A stretch of 61,856 nucleotides of DNA. Source: Candidatus Sabulitectum sp. GTDB taxonomy: Bacteria; Fermentibacterota; Fermentibacteria; Fermentibacterales; JCC-6. The stretch is from positions 1 through 61,856 of the forward strand of contig JAIOSV010000029.1 of assembly GCA_021107435.1 (NCBI GenBank). Direction: 5' to 3'. Under the pieces are notes generated by a model. The model was not told the DNA's origin. It searched no databases and saw nothing but the letters and a program-made list of their open reading frames with translations. This document shows, piece after piece, positions 42,949 through 51,252 of this stretch (the first letter of the stretch is position 1; every line of letters begins with the position of its first letter). The position numbers were made by a program, and so were the translations under genes.

Positions 42949-45119
42949 CTGGGACAGAACACCCCTTTCTTTCTCTCTTCCAGCAGGGGAAAACCGCATC
43001 GCGGACACTCTCTGGGCAGCGGTTTGTTCCACATGGCAAAGTCGCAATCAGGATACCTGTTGCAAGAGTAAAACAACTTTCCCTTTCGGGATTTTCTTTC
43101 AACCAGATCTCCTGTACATTCTTCAACAGGACATTTAACACCTATTGGAACTGGTTGTGTGTGTGAGCATGCGGGGTCGGAACAGGCAAGATATCTGCCG
43201 TATCTGCCATTTCTTACAAGCATATTTTTACCGCATTTGGAACACTTGATTTCTGACACAACGGCCTCTGTTGCTTCTCCCACCGGACGAGTGTATCTGC
43301 ATGACGGGAAGCCGCTGCAGGCAAGGAATTTCCCAAATTTGCCCATCTTTTCCATAAGTATTTTCCCGCATACCGGACACTTTTCTGAAGTTTCTTTAAC
43401 CATTGATGCCTTTATCTCAGGAAGGCGTCTCATGGCTTCTTCAAGGGACGATGCCAGAGGTGTATAAAGCTGGGATACTGCTTCTTTGTAACTTTTTTTA
43501 CCGGAGGCTACAAGATCAAGTAATTCTTCCAGCCTGGCTGTAAATCCTATATCAAACAAATGAGGGAAAAGTCGGATGAGAAGATCTGTAGTTACCATTC
43601 CTATCTCTGTAGGGAAGAGCTTCTTCTCCTTGAGTTCAACATAGGTACGTTTTTTCAGGGTGGCAATTATTGACACATAAGTAGAAGGTCTGCCTATTGC
43701 CTTTTTCTTCATTTCCGCCACAAGTGCTGCCTCCGAGTATCTGGGAAGCGGCTTGGTGAATTTCTGCTCTGCAGATACATTCTCAAGATTAACCTGGCCC
43801 TCTGTAAGACAAGGAATTTCAGTGGCAACCTTCAGCTGTGCTGGATCCGCGATTGAGAAACCGGGGTTCACTACCTTTTGTCCGGTGGCTTTGAAAACCG
43901 TATCAGTGCCTGAAACAAGTGCAACAGTTTCCGCAATAATTGCATCAGCCATCTGAGTAGCCGCAAATCGCTTCCAGATCATAGAGTACAGCTTCAAATG
44001 CCTGGGGTCAAGAATTTCAGCCATAAGCTCCGGGGTACGCTTTATATCAGTTGGTCTAATGGCTTCGTGCGCGTCTTGAGCGCCACCGCTTGCCCTGTAT
44101 CTTCTGGGTTTCGGGGAAAGTTTTTCCGCTCCCCATTTCTCTGTAATGAATCTGCGGCACTCTTCAATAGCTGCAGGTTCTATTCGAACCGAGTCTGTTC
44201 GCATATAGGTAATGAGACCGGTTGTCTCACCGTCAATATCAAATCCCTCGTAGAGATCCTGAGCGATTCGCATTGTTACAGAAGGCGGCATGGAAAATCT
44301 GCCGGACGCGGCAACTTGAAGTGAACTTGTAATGAAAGGGGGAGAAGACTTCCTTGCCTTCTCGGTCTCTTTCAGCGAACTGATTTCCCACCTGGCTTCT
44401 CTAATCCTGCTCAGAACATTGTCTGCTTTCTCTTTATTGCGGGGGGAATATTTTTCTCCGTCAGCCCTCTTCCCGTCTAATTTCAAAAGCTTTGCATGAA
44501 ACCTGGAGCCCATCTGCTCAAATTCCGCGGTGACAGGCCAGAATTCTTTTGGCAGAAAACTTGTGATAGATTGTTCGCGTTCTACAATAAGTCTCAGCGC
44601 AACTGTCTGTACCCTTCCGGCACTGAGCCCCTTGCCTACAGTTCGCCACAGGTAGGGACTTATCTTGTATCCTACCAGACGATCCATTACCCGTCTGGCC
44701 TGCTGAGCGTCCACAAGATCCATATCGATGTCCGTAGCGGCAACCGACGCTGCCCTGACAGCATCTCTTGTGATAGAGTTGAACCTTATCCTTTTAAAGC
44801 TTGTGTTTTTGTCCTGAAGAAGTTTATAGATATGCCAGCAAATTGCTTCACCTTCGCGGTCAGGATCTGCTGCAAGATATATTTCATTGTAGGATGAAGC
44901 AACTTTCCTGAGTTTGGCTACAGCAGCTCTTTTCTGGGGCAGCACTGTGTATGCAGGCTCAAGTGTTTCGGTGTTAACCCCCATACGATTAAGAGGCAGA
45001 TCTCTTACGTGCCCATATGAGGCAATGACATCCCAGCCCTTTCCAAGATAGTTTTTTAAACTCCTGGCCTTTGCGGGGGACTCTATAATAATCAGCTTTT
45101 TCTTAGCATCTCTTGACAT
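42927..45119 (-). CDS. topA: DNA topoisomerase I
   Basis: Type IA topoisomerase of 730 residues that relaxes negative supercoils. The Toprim domain opens with IIESPAKARSLKNYLG and has AADPDREGEAICWHI. The active-site tyrosine is in GLITYMRTDSVRI. The C-terminus carries four zinc-binding modules (CPVCGKILMEKMG, CSKCGKNMLVRNG, CPVEECTGDLVER, CPRCGFPLLEERK). It overlaps the downstream xer gene by about 22 bases. Confidence 0.96.
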   Translation of the reverse strand: MSRDAKKKLIIIESPAKARSLKNYLGKGWDVIASYGHVRDLPLNRMGVNTETLEPAYTVLPQKRAAVAKLRKVASSYNEIYLAADPDREGEAICWHIYKLLQDKNTSFKRIRFNSITRDAVRAASVAATDIDMDLVDAQQARRVMDRLVGYKISPYLWRTVGKGLSAGRVQTVALRLIVEREQSITSFLPKEFWPVTAEFEQMGSRFHAKLLKLDGKRADGEKYSPRNKEKADNVLSRIREARWEISSLKETEKARKSSPPFITSSLQVAASGRFSMPPSVTMRIAQDLYEGFDIDGETTGLITYMRTDSVRIEPAAIEECRRFITEKWGAEKLSPKPRRYRASGGAQDAHEAIRPTDIKRTPELMAEILDPRHLKLYSMIWKRFAATQMADAIIAETVALVSGTDTVFKATGQKVVNPGFSIADPAQLKVATEIPCLTEGQVNLENVSAEQKFTKPLPRYSEAALVAEMKKKAIGRPSTYVSIIATLKKRTYVELKEKKLFPTEIGMVTTDLLIRLFPHLFDIGFTARLEELLDLVASGKKSYKEAVSQLYTPLASSLEEAMRRLPEIKASMVKETSEKCPVCGKILMEKMGKFGKFLACSGFPSCRYTRPVGEATEAVVSEIKCSKCGKNMLVRNGRYGRYLACSDPACSHTQPVPIGVKCPVEECTGDLVERKSRKGKLFYSCNRYPDCDFAMWNKPLPRECPRCGFPLLEERKKGVFCPSCRKKID

Positions 45120-45156
45120 GGGTGAAAAACTCCCGTTTTCTGAATCTGGTGAAGGA

Positions 45157-46569
45157 CTATTCCAGGACGGAAAGCCACTGAGTTACAGGGCCACTGATTG
45201 ATTCCCAGCAATCCTCTCTGTAACCCAGAATGCCCTGGAACTGTCTGGGACTGAGAACACCCTCCACATCGGGAAACGCTTCCCGCACAAGACTGTAAAG
45301 AATAGCGTCCTGATAGCGATTCTCTCTGTAGATAAGTACCAGCTGGTCAATCTCAGTAGGAATGAGCCATGTCGCAACTTCCCGCATGAGCTGTATACGT
45401 ATTTCTGTCTCCTCAGGATGAAGAAGAACAAGAATCAGTACACTTGTAGTATCATGGTAAAGAAGAAATGCGCCATCATCCACTGTGACAGGAATGGAGG
45501 AAGCGATAGTTTCAAGCTGATCGAAAAGAATTTCGCTCTCCTCGGCTGGAATTTCAGCATGGACACCTCGCGGTGATGTCAGGCGAAAACTGAAAGGTAC
45601 AGGATGTTCGCCTGGAATACAATTTTCCGGGAGAGCGAGAAACAGCAACCCGAATGGATCATCGTTCAGTCTTAAGGTATCCGGTGGCGTTATCGTTGTA
45701 TCCATTGCAACATCAACAGTTTCAGTTGAATCGTCAGGCAGTGTAATACCGGTAGCAGTTGAATCTTCAATAACAGCGCTGAGTGTGTCGGTTTCGGTTG
45801 CTGCAATACCTGTTGCTGGAGCAGACTCCTCATCACTGGAGAAAAGACCCATGGGATCCATGAAGTAGAAAACCACAGCAAGAGCCAGTACAAAAACCAG
45901 AGCTGCTCCAGCAATCCTCAGGAAATATGATTCCTTCTCTTTATTTTCCTGATGGAGCTCCTCGGTATCGAATTCAAGACCATCTTCAGTATCTGTGGTT
46001 ATGCCCTCATTGGCTCGATCAATTGCTTTTCCTTCTTTTGAGCAATGAGTGCATACATGTGCAATCCTGTCGAAACAATTCCTGCATGTGAGTTCACTGC
46101 AGGTTCGGCATGGCGCGAGCCTTTCACCGTTTGTAGGAGTTCTTCCACAGATATGGCATCTGGTAGTGGAAATAATTTCTTCACTGGCGGAGGTGATCAG
46201 AATCGGTTCATCAGCATCATCATCTTTTTTGGGAGCATCTTCTTCTGGACCCTCCGGGGTTTCTATATTACTGTACTCAAGGTTGGCTTCAGGTAATTCC
46301 TCAATTTCTCCCGCGTCTTCTTCATCTATCATGTCAACTTCGTCTTCAAGCCTTGGCAGCAGGTCAATATACGGGTACAAATCCTTTTGAATTATTCTGG
46401 CTTCATTCATTGGCACAGCTTCTTTAATTACCGATGGGGAATTCTTTACAGCGTTCTCAGCTTCTATAACTGACAGGTCAAGACTGGTTATCAAAAGCTT
46501 CATGACTTTCTTCTTTTCTTCTTCCCTGCCCAGTCTCACGAGCAGCAGATCAACAAGAGAATCTGACAT
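45157..46569 (-). CDS. Zinc-finger, single-pass membrane protein coupled to GTPase
   Basis: A 470-residue protein of unknown function. Residues 1-60 are helical. Residues 75-135 are very acidic. Eight cysteines at 138, 141, 154, 157, 162, 165, 173 and 176 form a cross-brace pattern like RING, FYVE or B-box fingers. A second acidic stretch leads to one transmembrane helix at about 217-237, then a Ser/Thr/Asp-rich linker and a C-terminal extracytoplasmic domain of about 150 residues. The ATG overlaps the stop of the MglA-type GTPase gene by one base (TGATG), so the two are made together. A membrane effector or anchor for the GTPase is my inference. Confidence 0.65.
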   Translation of the reverse strand: MSDSLVDLLLVRLGREEEKKKVMKLLITSLDLSVIEAENAVKNSPSVIKEAVPMNEARIIQKDLYPYIDLLPRLEDEVDMIDEEDAGEIEELPEANLEYSNIETPEGPEEDAPKKDDDADEPILITSASEEIISTTRCHICGRTPTNGERLAPCRTCSELTCRNCFDRIAHVCTHCSKEGKAIDRANEGITTDTEDGLEFDTEELHQENKEKESYFLRIAGAALVFVLALAVVFYFMDPMGLFSSDEESAPATGIAATETDTLSAVIEDSTATGITLPDDSTETVDVAMDTTITPPDTLRLNDDPFGLLFLALPENCIPGEHPVPFSFRLTSPRGVHAEIPAEESEILFDQLETIASSIPVTVDDGAFLLYHDTTSVLILVLLHPEETEIRIQLMREVATWLIPTEIDQLVLIYRENRYQDAILYSLVREAFPDVEGVLSPRQFQGILGYREDCWESISGPVTQWLSVLE

Positions 46570-47171
46570 CAGGCTCTACCTTCCAGTATTTCGAATTGTC
46601 TGTGCAGTCTTCCAATTACCATTCGACTTACCCTGCGCAAAGTCTCAAAAACCCCTTTGCCCTCCGATGCTACGGCGTTAAGGCATGCTACACGCGATAA
46701 ACCGAGTTCTTTAATAATTTCAGGAACGGGAATCGCGTCATGAAGATCCCGCTTGTTACACTGCAAGACCAGGCTGACCCCTTTTCTCCTCTGGTTGCGC
46801 AGGTTTTCCTTAAGATCTCTGAGGCTGGCTATGTTGGCATCCATTCTTGATTCCTGAGAGTCTGCAACAAATACAATACCATCAACACCCTGAAGGATAA
46901 GTCTGCGACTGTCAGAGTACATTGCCTGCCCCGGTACGCTGTAAAGATGAAGACGGATTTTAAAGCCATTAATTTCTCCCGAGTCAAGAGGGAGAAAGTC
47001 AAAAAACAGAGTTCTGTCGTTACCGGCAGCAAGAGAAATAAGCTTCCCCCTTGAATCGTTTGCCACCTGACCATGAATGTACTTGACATTCGTGGTTTTT
47101 CCGGACAATCCGGGACCTGCATAGACAATTTTGCAGTCTATTTCTTTTGCGCTGTAGCTAACAGTTGCCAT
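46569..47171 (-). CDS. MglA-type small GTPase (2)
   Basis: A 200-residue GTPase closely similar to the one at 36641-37219. P-loop YAGPGLSGKTTNVKYI, the LYSVPGQAMYSDSRRLIL switch region and CNKRDL are present. Both paralogues keep the FFDFLP segment typical of MglA. It is followed without gap by the zinc-finger membrane protein and preceded by tatA. Absence of an MglB nearby means its GAP is unknown. Confidence 0.88.
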   Translation of the reverse strand: MATVSYSAKEIDCKIVYAGPGLSGKTTNVKYIHGQVANDSRGKLISLAAGNDRTLFFDFLPLDSGEINGFKIRLHLYSVPGQAMYSDSRRLILQGVDGIVFVADSQESRMDANIASLRDLKENLRNQRRKGVSLVLQCNKRDLHDAIPVPEIIKELGLSRVACLNAVASEGKGVFETLRRVSRMVIGRLHRQFEILEGRA

Positions 47172-47177
47172 ACAGAA

Positions 47178-47375
47178 TCACCCCTCGTTCTGCTCTTTTT
47201 TATTGTCATTTGTTTTTTCTTCATCCGTATCGATATCAATCTCCCGCATGCCTTTTTTGAACTGATTCAAGGATTTTCCTACGGATCTGGCGATATCAGG
47301 AATCCTCTTTGCTCCAAAAAGAAGAAGGAGTACAACAAGAATCAGGATTAACTCTGTGGTTCCAATGCGACCCAA
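47178..47375 (-). CDS. tatA: Twin-arginine translocase subunit TatA
   Basis: A 65-residue protein with the TatA/B architecture: a short N-terminal membrane helix (about 8-22), the conserved FG-x-K-R-x-P hinge (LFGAKRIPDIARSVGKSL), an amphipathic helix and a charged tail. It helps form the pore for folded proteins. Start is TTG at 47375 after a G-rich site. TatC is not in the window. TatA rather than TatB is chosen from length and the FGAKRIPD motif. Confidence 0.9.
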   Translation of the reverse strand: MGRIGTTELILILVVLLLLFGAKRIPDIARSVGKSLNQFKKGMREIDIDTDEEKTNDNKKEQNEG

Positions 47376-47393
47376 ATCAAACCCCCCGTAAAG

Positions 47394-47666
47394 TCAGAAC
47401 CATTTGTAAAGTACACCTACTGCGAGAAGACCGGCAAAAGTCATGATGTTGAGCTTCACGGCAATCTCTGTAAGATGAAACCTGAGTATGTAAATATCAA
47501 ACCCAACAGGTCCAACCGCCAGCTCGGCACCTCCACTGAAAAACTGTCTGAGGGCCACAGAACTATCCGGCAATACTGCACCAACCGCCTCACCGAAAAC
47601 AGTACCCGTCATCATGCCGGCAAGGGCGATAAAAATCCAGAAACCTGTGGACCTGCCGTGTAACAA
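47394..47666 (-). CDS. DUF4321 small membrane protein
   Basis: A 90-residue protein with two or three membrane helices (GFWIFIALAGMMTGTVFGEAVG and VKLNIMTFAGLLAVGVLY). It matches the small DUF4321 family, often found near tatA or maf in diverse bacteria. Start is TTG at 47666, preceded by AGGAAG. The function is unknown. Confidence 0.7.
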   Translation of the reverse strand: MLHGRSTGFWIFIALAGMMTGTVFGEAVGAVLPDSSVALRQFFSGGAELAVGPVGFDIYILRFHLTEIAVKLNIMTFAGLLAVGVLYKWF

Positions 47667-47696
47667 TTGTCTTCCTTTCTACCTCTGTATCTTAAT

Positions 47697-48215
47697 TTAA
47701 CACTCGGCTTTGCGCAATGCTCCGGAATCACGATTCCTGCCCATGGTCTTCTGTGCAAGCAAACCAACCGCGGCACCGGAGATTACTCCCCACAGAGTTA
47801 GCAATAATACAATATTCTGCAGCGGAAGTCCCGGTAGCAACAAACCGGCAACGATAAGCTGCCCCCAGAGTGATGCCACCGCTCCCGCGACGGACAATCC
47901 GGGTATGGACAGTCCATCCGGCAATGCTTTAATGCACAGTCCCATTACTACCGCGCTTACAGCTGCGCCTGATATTGACAGAAGAAAAGAAGGTGTTGCC
48001 AGCAAACCCGTGATAAGCGCTACAGCGAAAGCCCTGAGAAGGTTTAACTCAAGTGTTTTTAGAAAACCATATTTTACAACAGCAATGACCGCAGCTACAT
48101 TGGCAAGTCCAATCTTCATAAACGGTAATGGCCTGGGGATAAGGCTGTCCAGCACCCCCAGAGCCGTTGCGGTAAGGATTAGTATTGTCAGATCCCTGTT
48201 GCCTGCAACAGACAT
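47697..48215 (-). CDS. Gx transporter family protein (heptaprenyl diphosphate synthase component I-like)
   Basis: A 172-residue protein with five or six membrane helices (PLPFMKIGLANVAAVIAVV, LLRAFAVALITGLLATPSF). It belongs to PF07456, annotated as heptaprenyl diphosphate synthase component I or as ECF-type transporter S subunits. The second interpretation fits its hydrophobicity better. No ECF ATPase or T-subunit is adjacent. It overlaps the glycosyltransferase upstream by 28 bases. Confidence 0.75.
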   Translation of the reverse strand: MSVAGNRDLTILILTATALGVLDSLIPRPLPFMKIGLANVAAVIAVVKYGFLKTLELNLLRAFAVALITGLLATPSFLLSISGAAVSAVVMGLCIKALPDGLSIPGLSVAGAVASLWGQLIVAGLLLPGLPLQNIVLLLTLWGVISGAAVGLLAQKTMGRNRDSGALRKAEC

Positions 48216-49261
48216 TCCTCAACCTTTTTGAATAGTGTCGTACTGTCAAAGACATCACGGACTCTCTTCTCCGCGTTAAGGCACATTTCTTCTCTTCTCT
48301 CAGCTGATTCTTCCAGTCGCATTACAGCTTTGCCGAGAGAGGCGACATCTCCAGCGGGAAAAAGAAGGCCTGTTTCATTGTGCCGGTTCACCCAGGATAC
48401 TCCTGTGGACAGATTGCTGCTTATCACAGCTGTTCCGCAGGCCATAGCTTCAACCATTACCATGCCGAATGCTTCACTGCGCTGTGTGGAAGGAAGAATA
48501 AGAGCTCTGGCTTCCTGGTAAAGTTTAATCAACTCGTCATCTGTAACATTGGTCAACACTGTGACCGGAAGTTTATGTACCCGTATAAACTTTTTTACTT
48601 TGTGAATAAGTCCGCCTCCACCGGCGAGAATCAGATTCGGGGGGTCAGACATTTTCCTCCATGCTTCAAGAAGGACGAATATGCCTTTGTATTTCCTGAA
48701 TCTACCCACGAAAAGGTAGTAATTTTTCTTCACGCCACAAGCAGGTTTGAATAGTTCCAGATTTGCTCCTATGGGAATTACTTCCGTATTCTGGAGTTCT
48801 CTGAGGTAGAGTGAAGTCCGTAAGTAATTTTCTGAAGTGGCCAAAACTTTCACAGCGCCTCGAAGGAATCTTCGCAGAATCGGTCCGTAAACTGGCATCA
48901 TGAAAGCCTGTCGAACAATATCACTATGATAGGTAACAATATATGGCTTCCTTCTACTCTTCCTGACGAATTCCCATCCAACAACAGAAGCAGGCAGCGG
49001 CAGATGAAAATGGATAACATCCGCATCAGTTTCCGCGAGAATTCTTGTATAACCGGGTGCTATCGGATTGGACATAATCCTCAGCGGTGACCATACTCCT
49101 GTAATTTCCATACCTTCAATTACTCTGTCGCCACCCCCCGCGACCAGTATATGTACAGAATGCCCTCTGCTCATGAGGAACAAAGAAATATCGTGAATGT
49201 ATCTTTCCATTCCCCCGCTGACTTCAGGAAATACATCTTTATACACCTGAAGAATCTTCAT
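48188..49261 (-). CDS. Glycosyltransferase family 4
   Basis: A 357-residue GT-B glycosyltransferase. The N-terminal loop PEVSGGMERYIHDISLFL, the donor-domain motif FVGRFRKYKGIFVLLEAW, and the E-x7-E motif in RSEAFGMVMVEAMACGTAVI are present. It resembles hexosyltransferases of LPS or exopolysaccharide assembly. The ATG overlaps the upstream glycosyltransferase stop by four bases. Substrate is unknown. Confidence 0.88.
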   Translation of the reverse strand: MKILQVYKDVFPEVSGGMERYIHDISLFLMSRGHSVHILVAGGGDRVIEGMEITGVWSPLRIMSNPIAPGYTRILAETDADVIHFHLPLPASVVGWEFVRKSRRKPYIVTYHSDIVRQAFMMPVYGPILRRFLRGAVKVLATSENYLRTSLYLRELQNTEVIPIGANLELFKPACGVKKNYYLFVGRFRKYKGIFVLLEAWRKMSDPPNLILAGGGGLIHKVKKFIRVHKLPVTVLTNVTDDELIKLYQEARALILPSTQRSEAFGMVMVEAMACGTAVISSNLSTGVSWVNRHNETGLLFPAGDVASLGKAVMRLEESAERREEMCLNAEKRVRDVFDSTTLFKKVEECLLQATGI

Positions 49262-50280
49262 GCGAACGCCTTTCCGTAGGCCATGTATGTGTTCTCTGCC
49301 ATAGTAGTGTTTTTAAACTGTCTTGCAAATTCTCGAAGTTCATCGGATTTGAAAGGTTTATCCAGAGCTTCGAGAACAGCTTTGACAATTGAGTCTGGAG
49401 TCTCTTCAGCAATTGCCGCAGCGACGGACCCGAAAATTTCTCTGAGAGTTTCAGCAGGTCCTATCACAAATGGAACTCCTGAAGCGGCAGATTCCAGAGG
49501 AGGAAGTCCGAACCCCTCGTAAAGGGACGGATAAACCAGTAAACGGGCACCTGAAAAAGCACTCAAAAGCTGATCGGCAGGAATGGAACCAACCCATCTT
49601 ACGCCAGGCGTGTTCAGCAGAGCCTGCTTTGTCTCTTTTCTTCCCCAGCCCCATCGCCCGGCAACTACGAGAGTCAATTCAGGGTGCTCCTTTTTGATAA
49701 AAGGCCATGCCGCCAGAAGAGCGCCTGTATTTTTTCTTGGCTCAATTGTGCTTGTGGAAAGAATGAATTCACCTTCAATGCCATATGTTCTCCGGAATAT
49801 GGTATCAACAGCGCTATTTTCAGGAGCTGACAGATAAACCCTCGAGGCAGGAAGACCAAGATATTTATTGATCTCTGAAACAGTGAAATCACTGTCAGCT
49901 ATGATCACAGCTGCCCCCCTGGCTACCCTGGGGAAATGAAACCTGTAGTAAAGGGATCTCAGTGAAGGAAACCAGTCCGGTCGCGCCATGAATGCCATAT
50001 CGTGTACTGTTACGGCATACGGTACGTCACTCACTGTTCTCCCTGCAAAAGCGGGAAAATGGAGGAGGTCAAATCCTTTTCTTCCAACGAGCCGTGGAAT
50101 TGAAAAATGCTCTGACATCAATTTTACGGCGAATCCGGAACCGCGCGATCCAATGGGAACCACTTCTGTGATTCCTGCTTCCTTGAAGCCGCTGATCAAT
50201 CTTCCGGTGTAAACACCAGTTCCTCCGGGGTTTGCGGAGGAAGAGGCATACAGCGCTATTCGTTTGTTATACCTCCGCAA
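49258..50280 (-). CDS. Glycosyltransferase family 4 (mannosyltransferase-like)
   Basis: A 340-residue GT-B enzyme. ANPGGTGVYTGRLISGF opens the acceptor domain, and FILSTSTIEPRKNTGALLAAW plus PSLYEGFGLPPLESAASGVPF form the donor side, a pattern shared with WbaZ-type mannosyltransferases. The start is uncertain: TTG 50280 lies inside the end of the nucleotidyltransferase gene, and the only strong GGAGG follows it. The true start may lie a few codons later. Confidence 0.85.
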   Translation of the reverse strand: MRRYNKRIALYASSSANPGGTGVYTGRLISGFKEAGITEVVPIGSRGSGFAVKLMSEHFSIPRLVGRKGFDLLHFPAFAGRTVSDVPYAVTVHDMAFMARPDWFPSLRSLYYRFHFPRVARGAAVIIADSDFTVSEINKYLGLPASRVYLSAPENSAVDTIFRRTYGIEGEFILSTSTIEPRKNTGALLAAWPFIKKEHPELTLVVAGRWGWGRKETKQALLNTPGVRWVGSIPADQLLSAFSGARLLVYPSLYEGFGLPPLESAASGVPFVIGPAETLREIFGSVAAAIAEETPDSIVKAVLEALDKPFKSDELREFARQFKNTTMAENTYMAYGKAFA

Positions 50281-51247
50281 CTGAGTCGTCGCCTATGTAC
50301 ATATTTGAAGGAGTTCCGTGAACTACTGACCTCTCTCCCGTTACAGATTCTGTCAACACAACGTTTCGAAACTCAGAATCTGTTCCAGCTATGGTGTTGC
50401 TTATCCTTGAATTCTCAACGAGAATGCCATTCCCCCCTGAAAACCAGGGACCAACAACGGAGTTTCTTATAACCGTTTCCGCACCGAAACAGCATGGATT
50501 AATAACTGCGGAGTTTTCAAGTACCGGAGAACCAAAGCCGCCATTTCTATCCAGGAGTTCTCTGTTGGTCTGAAGAAGTGTTTCCGGTTTCCCGCAGTCA
50601 TACCATCCGTCAATATCCAGTATCCCGAAGGGCTCTCCATTCTGAAGCATCAGTTGCATGGCGTCAGTAAGTTGATATTCGTCCCTGGTTTTTATGTTCC
50701 TTTTCTTCAATTCTTCGCAGTACTCCATGAGCTTTCTGCCGCTTGCAAAGTAGTAGACACCAACAATAGCAAGATTGCTAATGAATTCAGAGGGTTTTTC
50801 CACAAGTTTTACTACACAGGTGCCGTCCATAACAACCACGCCGAATCTTGAAGGATCTTCCACAGGTGAAGTGACAATCATGTTTCTGGTCTCGCCCCGG
50901 AGAACTGACAGGTCGGCTGAAAAAAGCGTATCTCCGAGAACAATCATCGCCGGGCCGTTATCAAGGTATTGTTCTGCCAGAAGAACCGCAGACGCAAGAC
51001 CGTCAGGCTTTTCCTGAAAGGCAAAGTCAACTTTAATATCCGGATAAGCGGTTCTGGCCCACGAAACAATAGAATCTCCCATATAACCCACTATAAGCGT
51101 AATATGATCCACGTCTGCCTCCAGCAGTGAGTCTATCACATGGGCAAGCATGGGTCGTCCGGCAACGTTAATCAGGGGTTTCGGATTTGACCATGTGAGC
51201 GGCCTCATTCTTGTTCCTCTACCGGCAGCGGGGATGATACAGTGCAT
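50267..51247 (-). CDS. Sugar-1-phosphate nucleotidyltransferase (RmlA/StrD-like)
   Basis: A 326-residue enzyme joining a sugar-1-phosphate to an NTP. It has IIPAAGRGTRMRPLTWSNPKPLI (nucleotide loop and Lys), VLGDTLFSAD (metal Asp), VEKPSE and DIDGWYDCGKPETLL. A C-terminal left-handed beta-helix is formed by hexapeptide-like repeats (NSAVINPCCFGAETVIRNSV). It is closest in layout to long-type glucose-1-phosphate thymidylyltransferases. The product probably feeds the two glycosyltransferases downstream, which it overlaps by 14 bases. Confidence 0.88.
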   Translation of the reverse strand: MHCIIPAAGRGTRMRPLTWSNPKPLINVAGRPMLAHVIDSLLEADVDHITLIVGYMGDSIVSWARTAYPDIKVDFAFQEKPDGLASAVLLAEQYLDNGPAMIVLGDTLFSADLSVLRGETRNMIVTSPVEDPSRFGVVVMDGTCVVKLVEKPSEFISNLAIVGVYYFASGRKLMEYCEELKKRNIKTRDEYQLTDAMQLMLQNGEPFGILDIDGWYDCGKPETLLQTNRELLDRNGGFGSPVLENSAVINPCCFGAETVIRNSVVGPWFSGGNGILVENSRISNTIAGTDSEFRNVVLTESVTGERSVVHGTPSNMYIGDDSVAEV

Positions 51248-51252
51248 GTATG

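Noticed and set aside
42949-43047. Longer xer start inside topA
   Set aside because: It is wholly within the topA zinc-finger coding region and unlike Xer N-termini.
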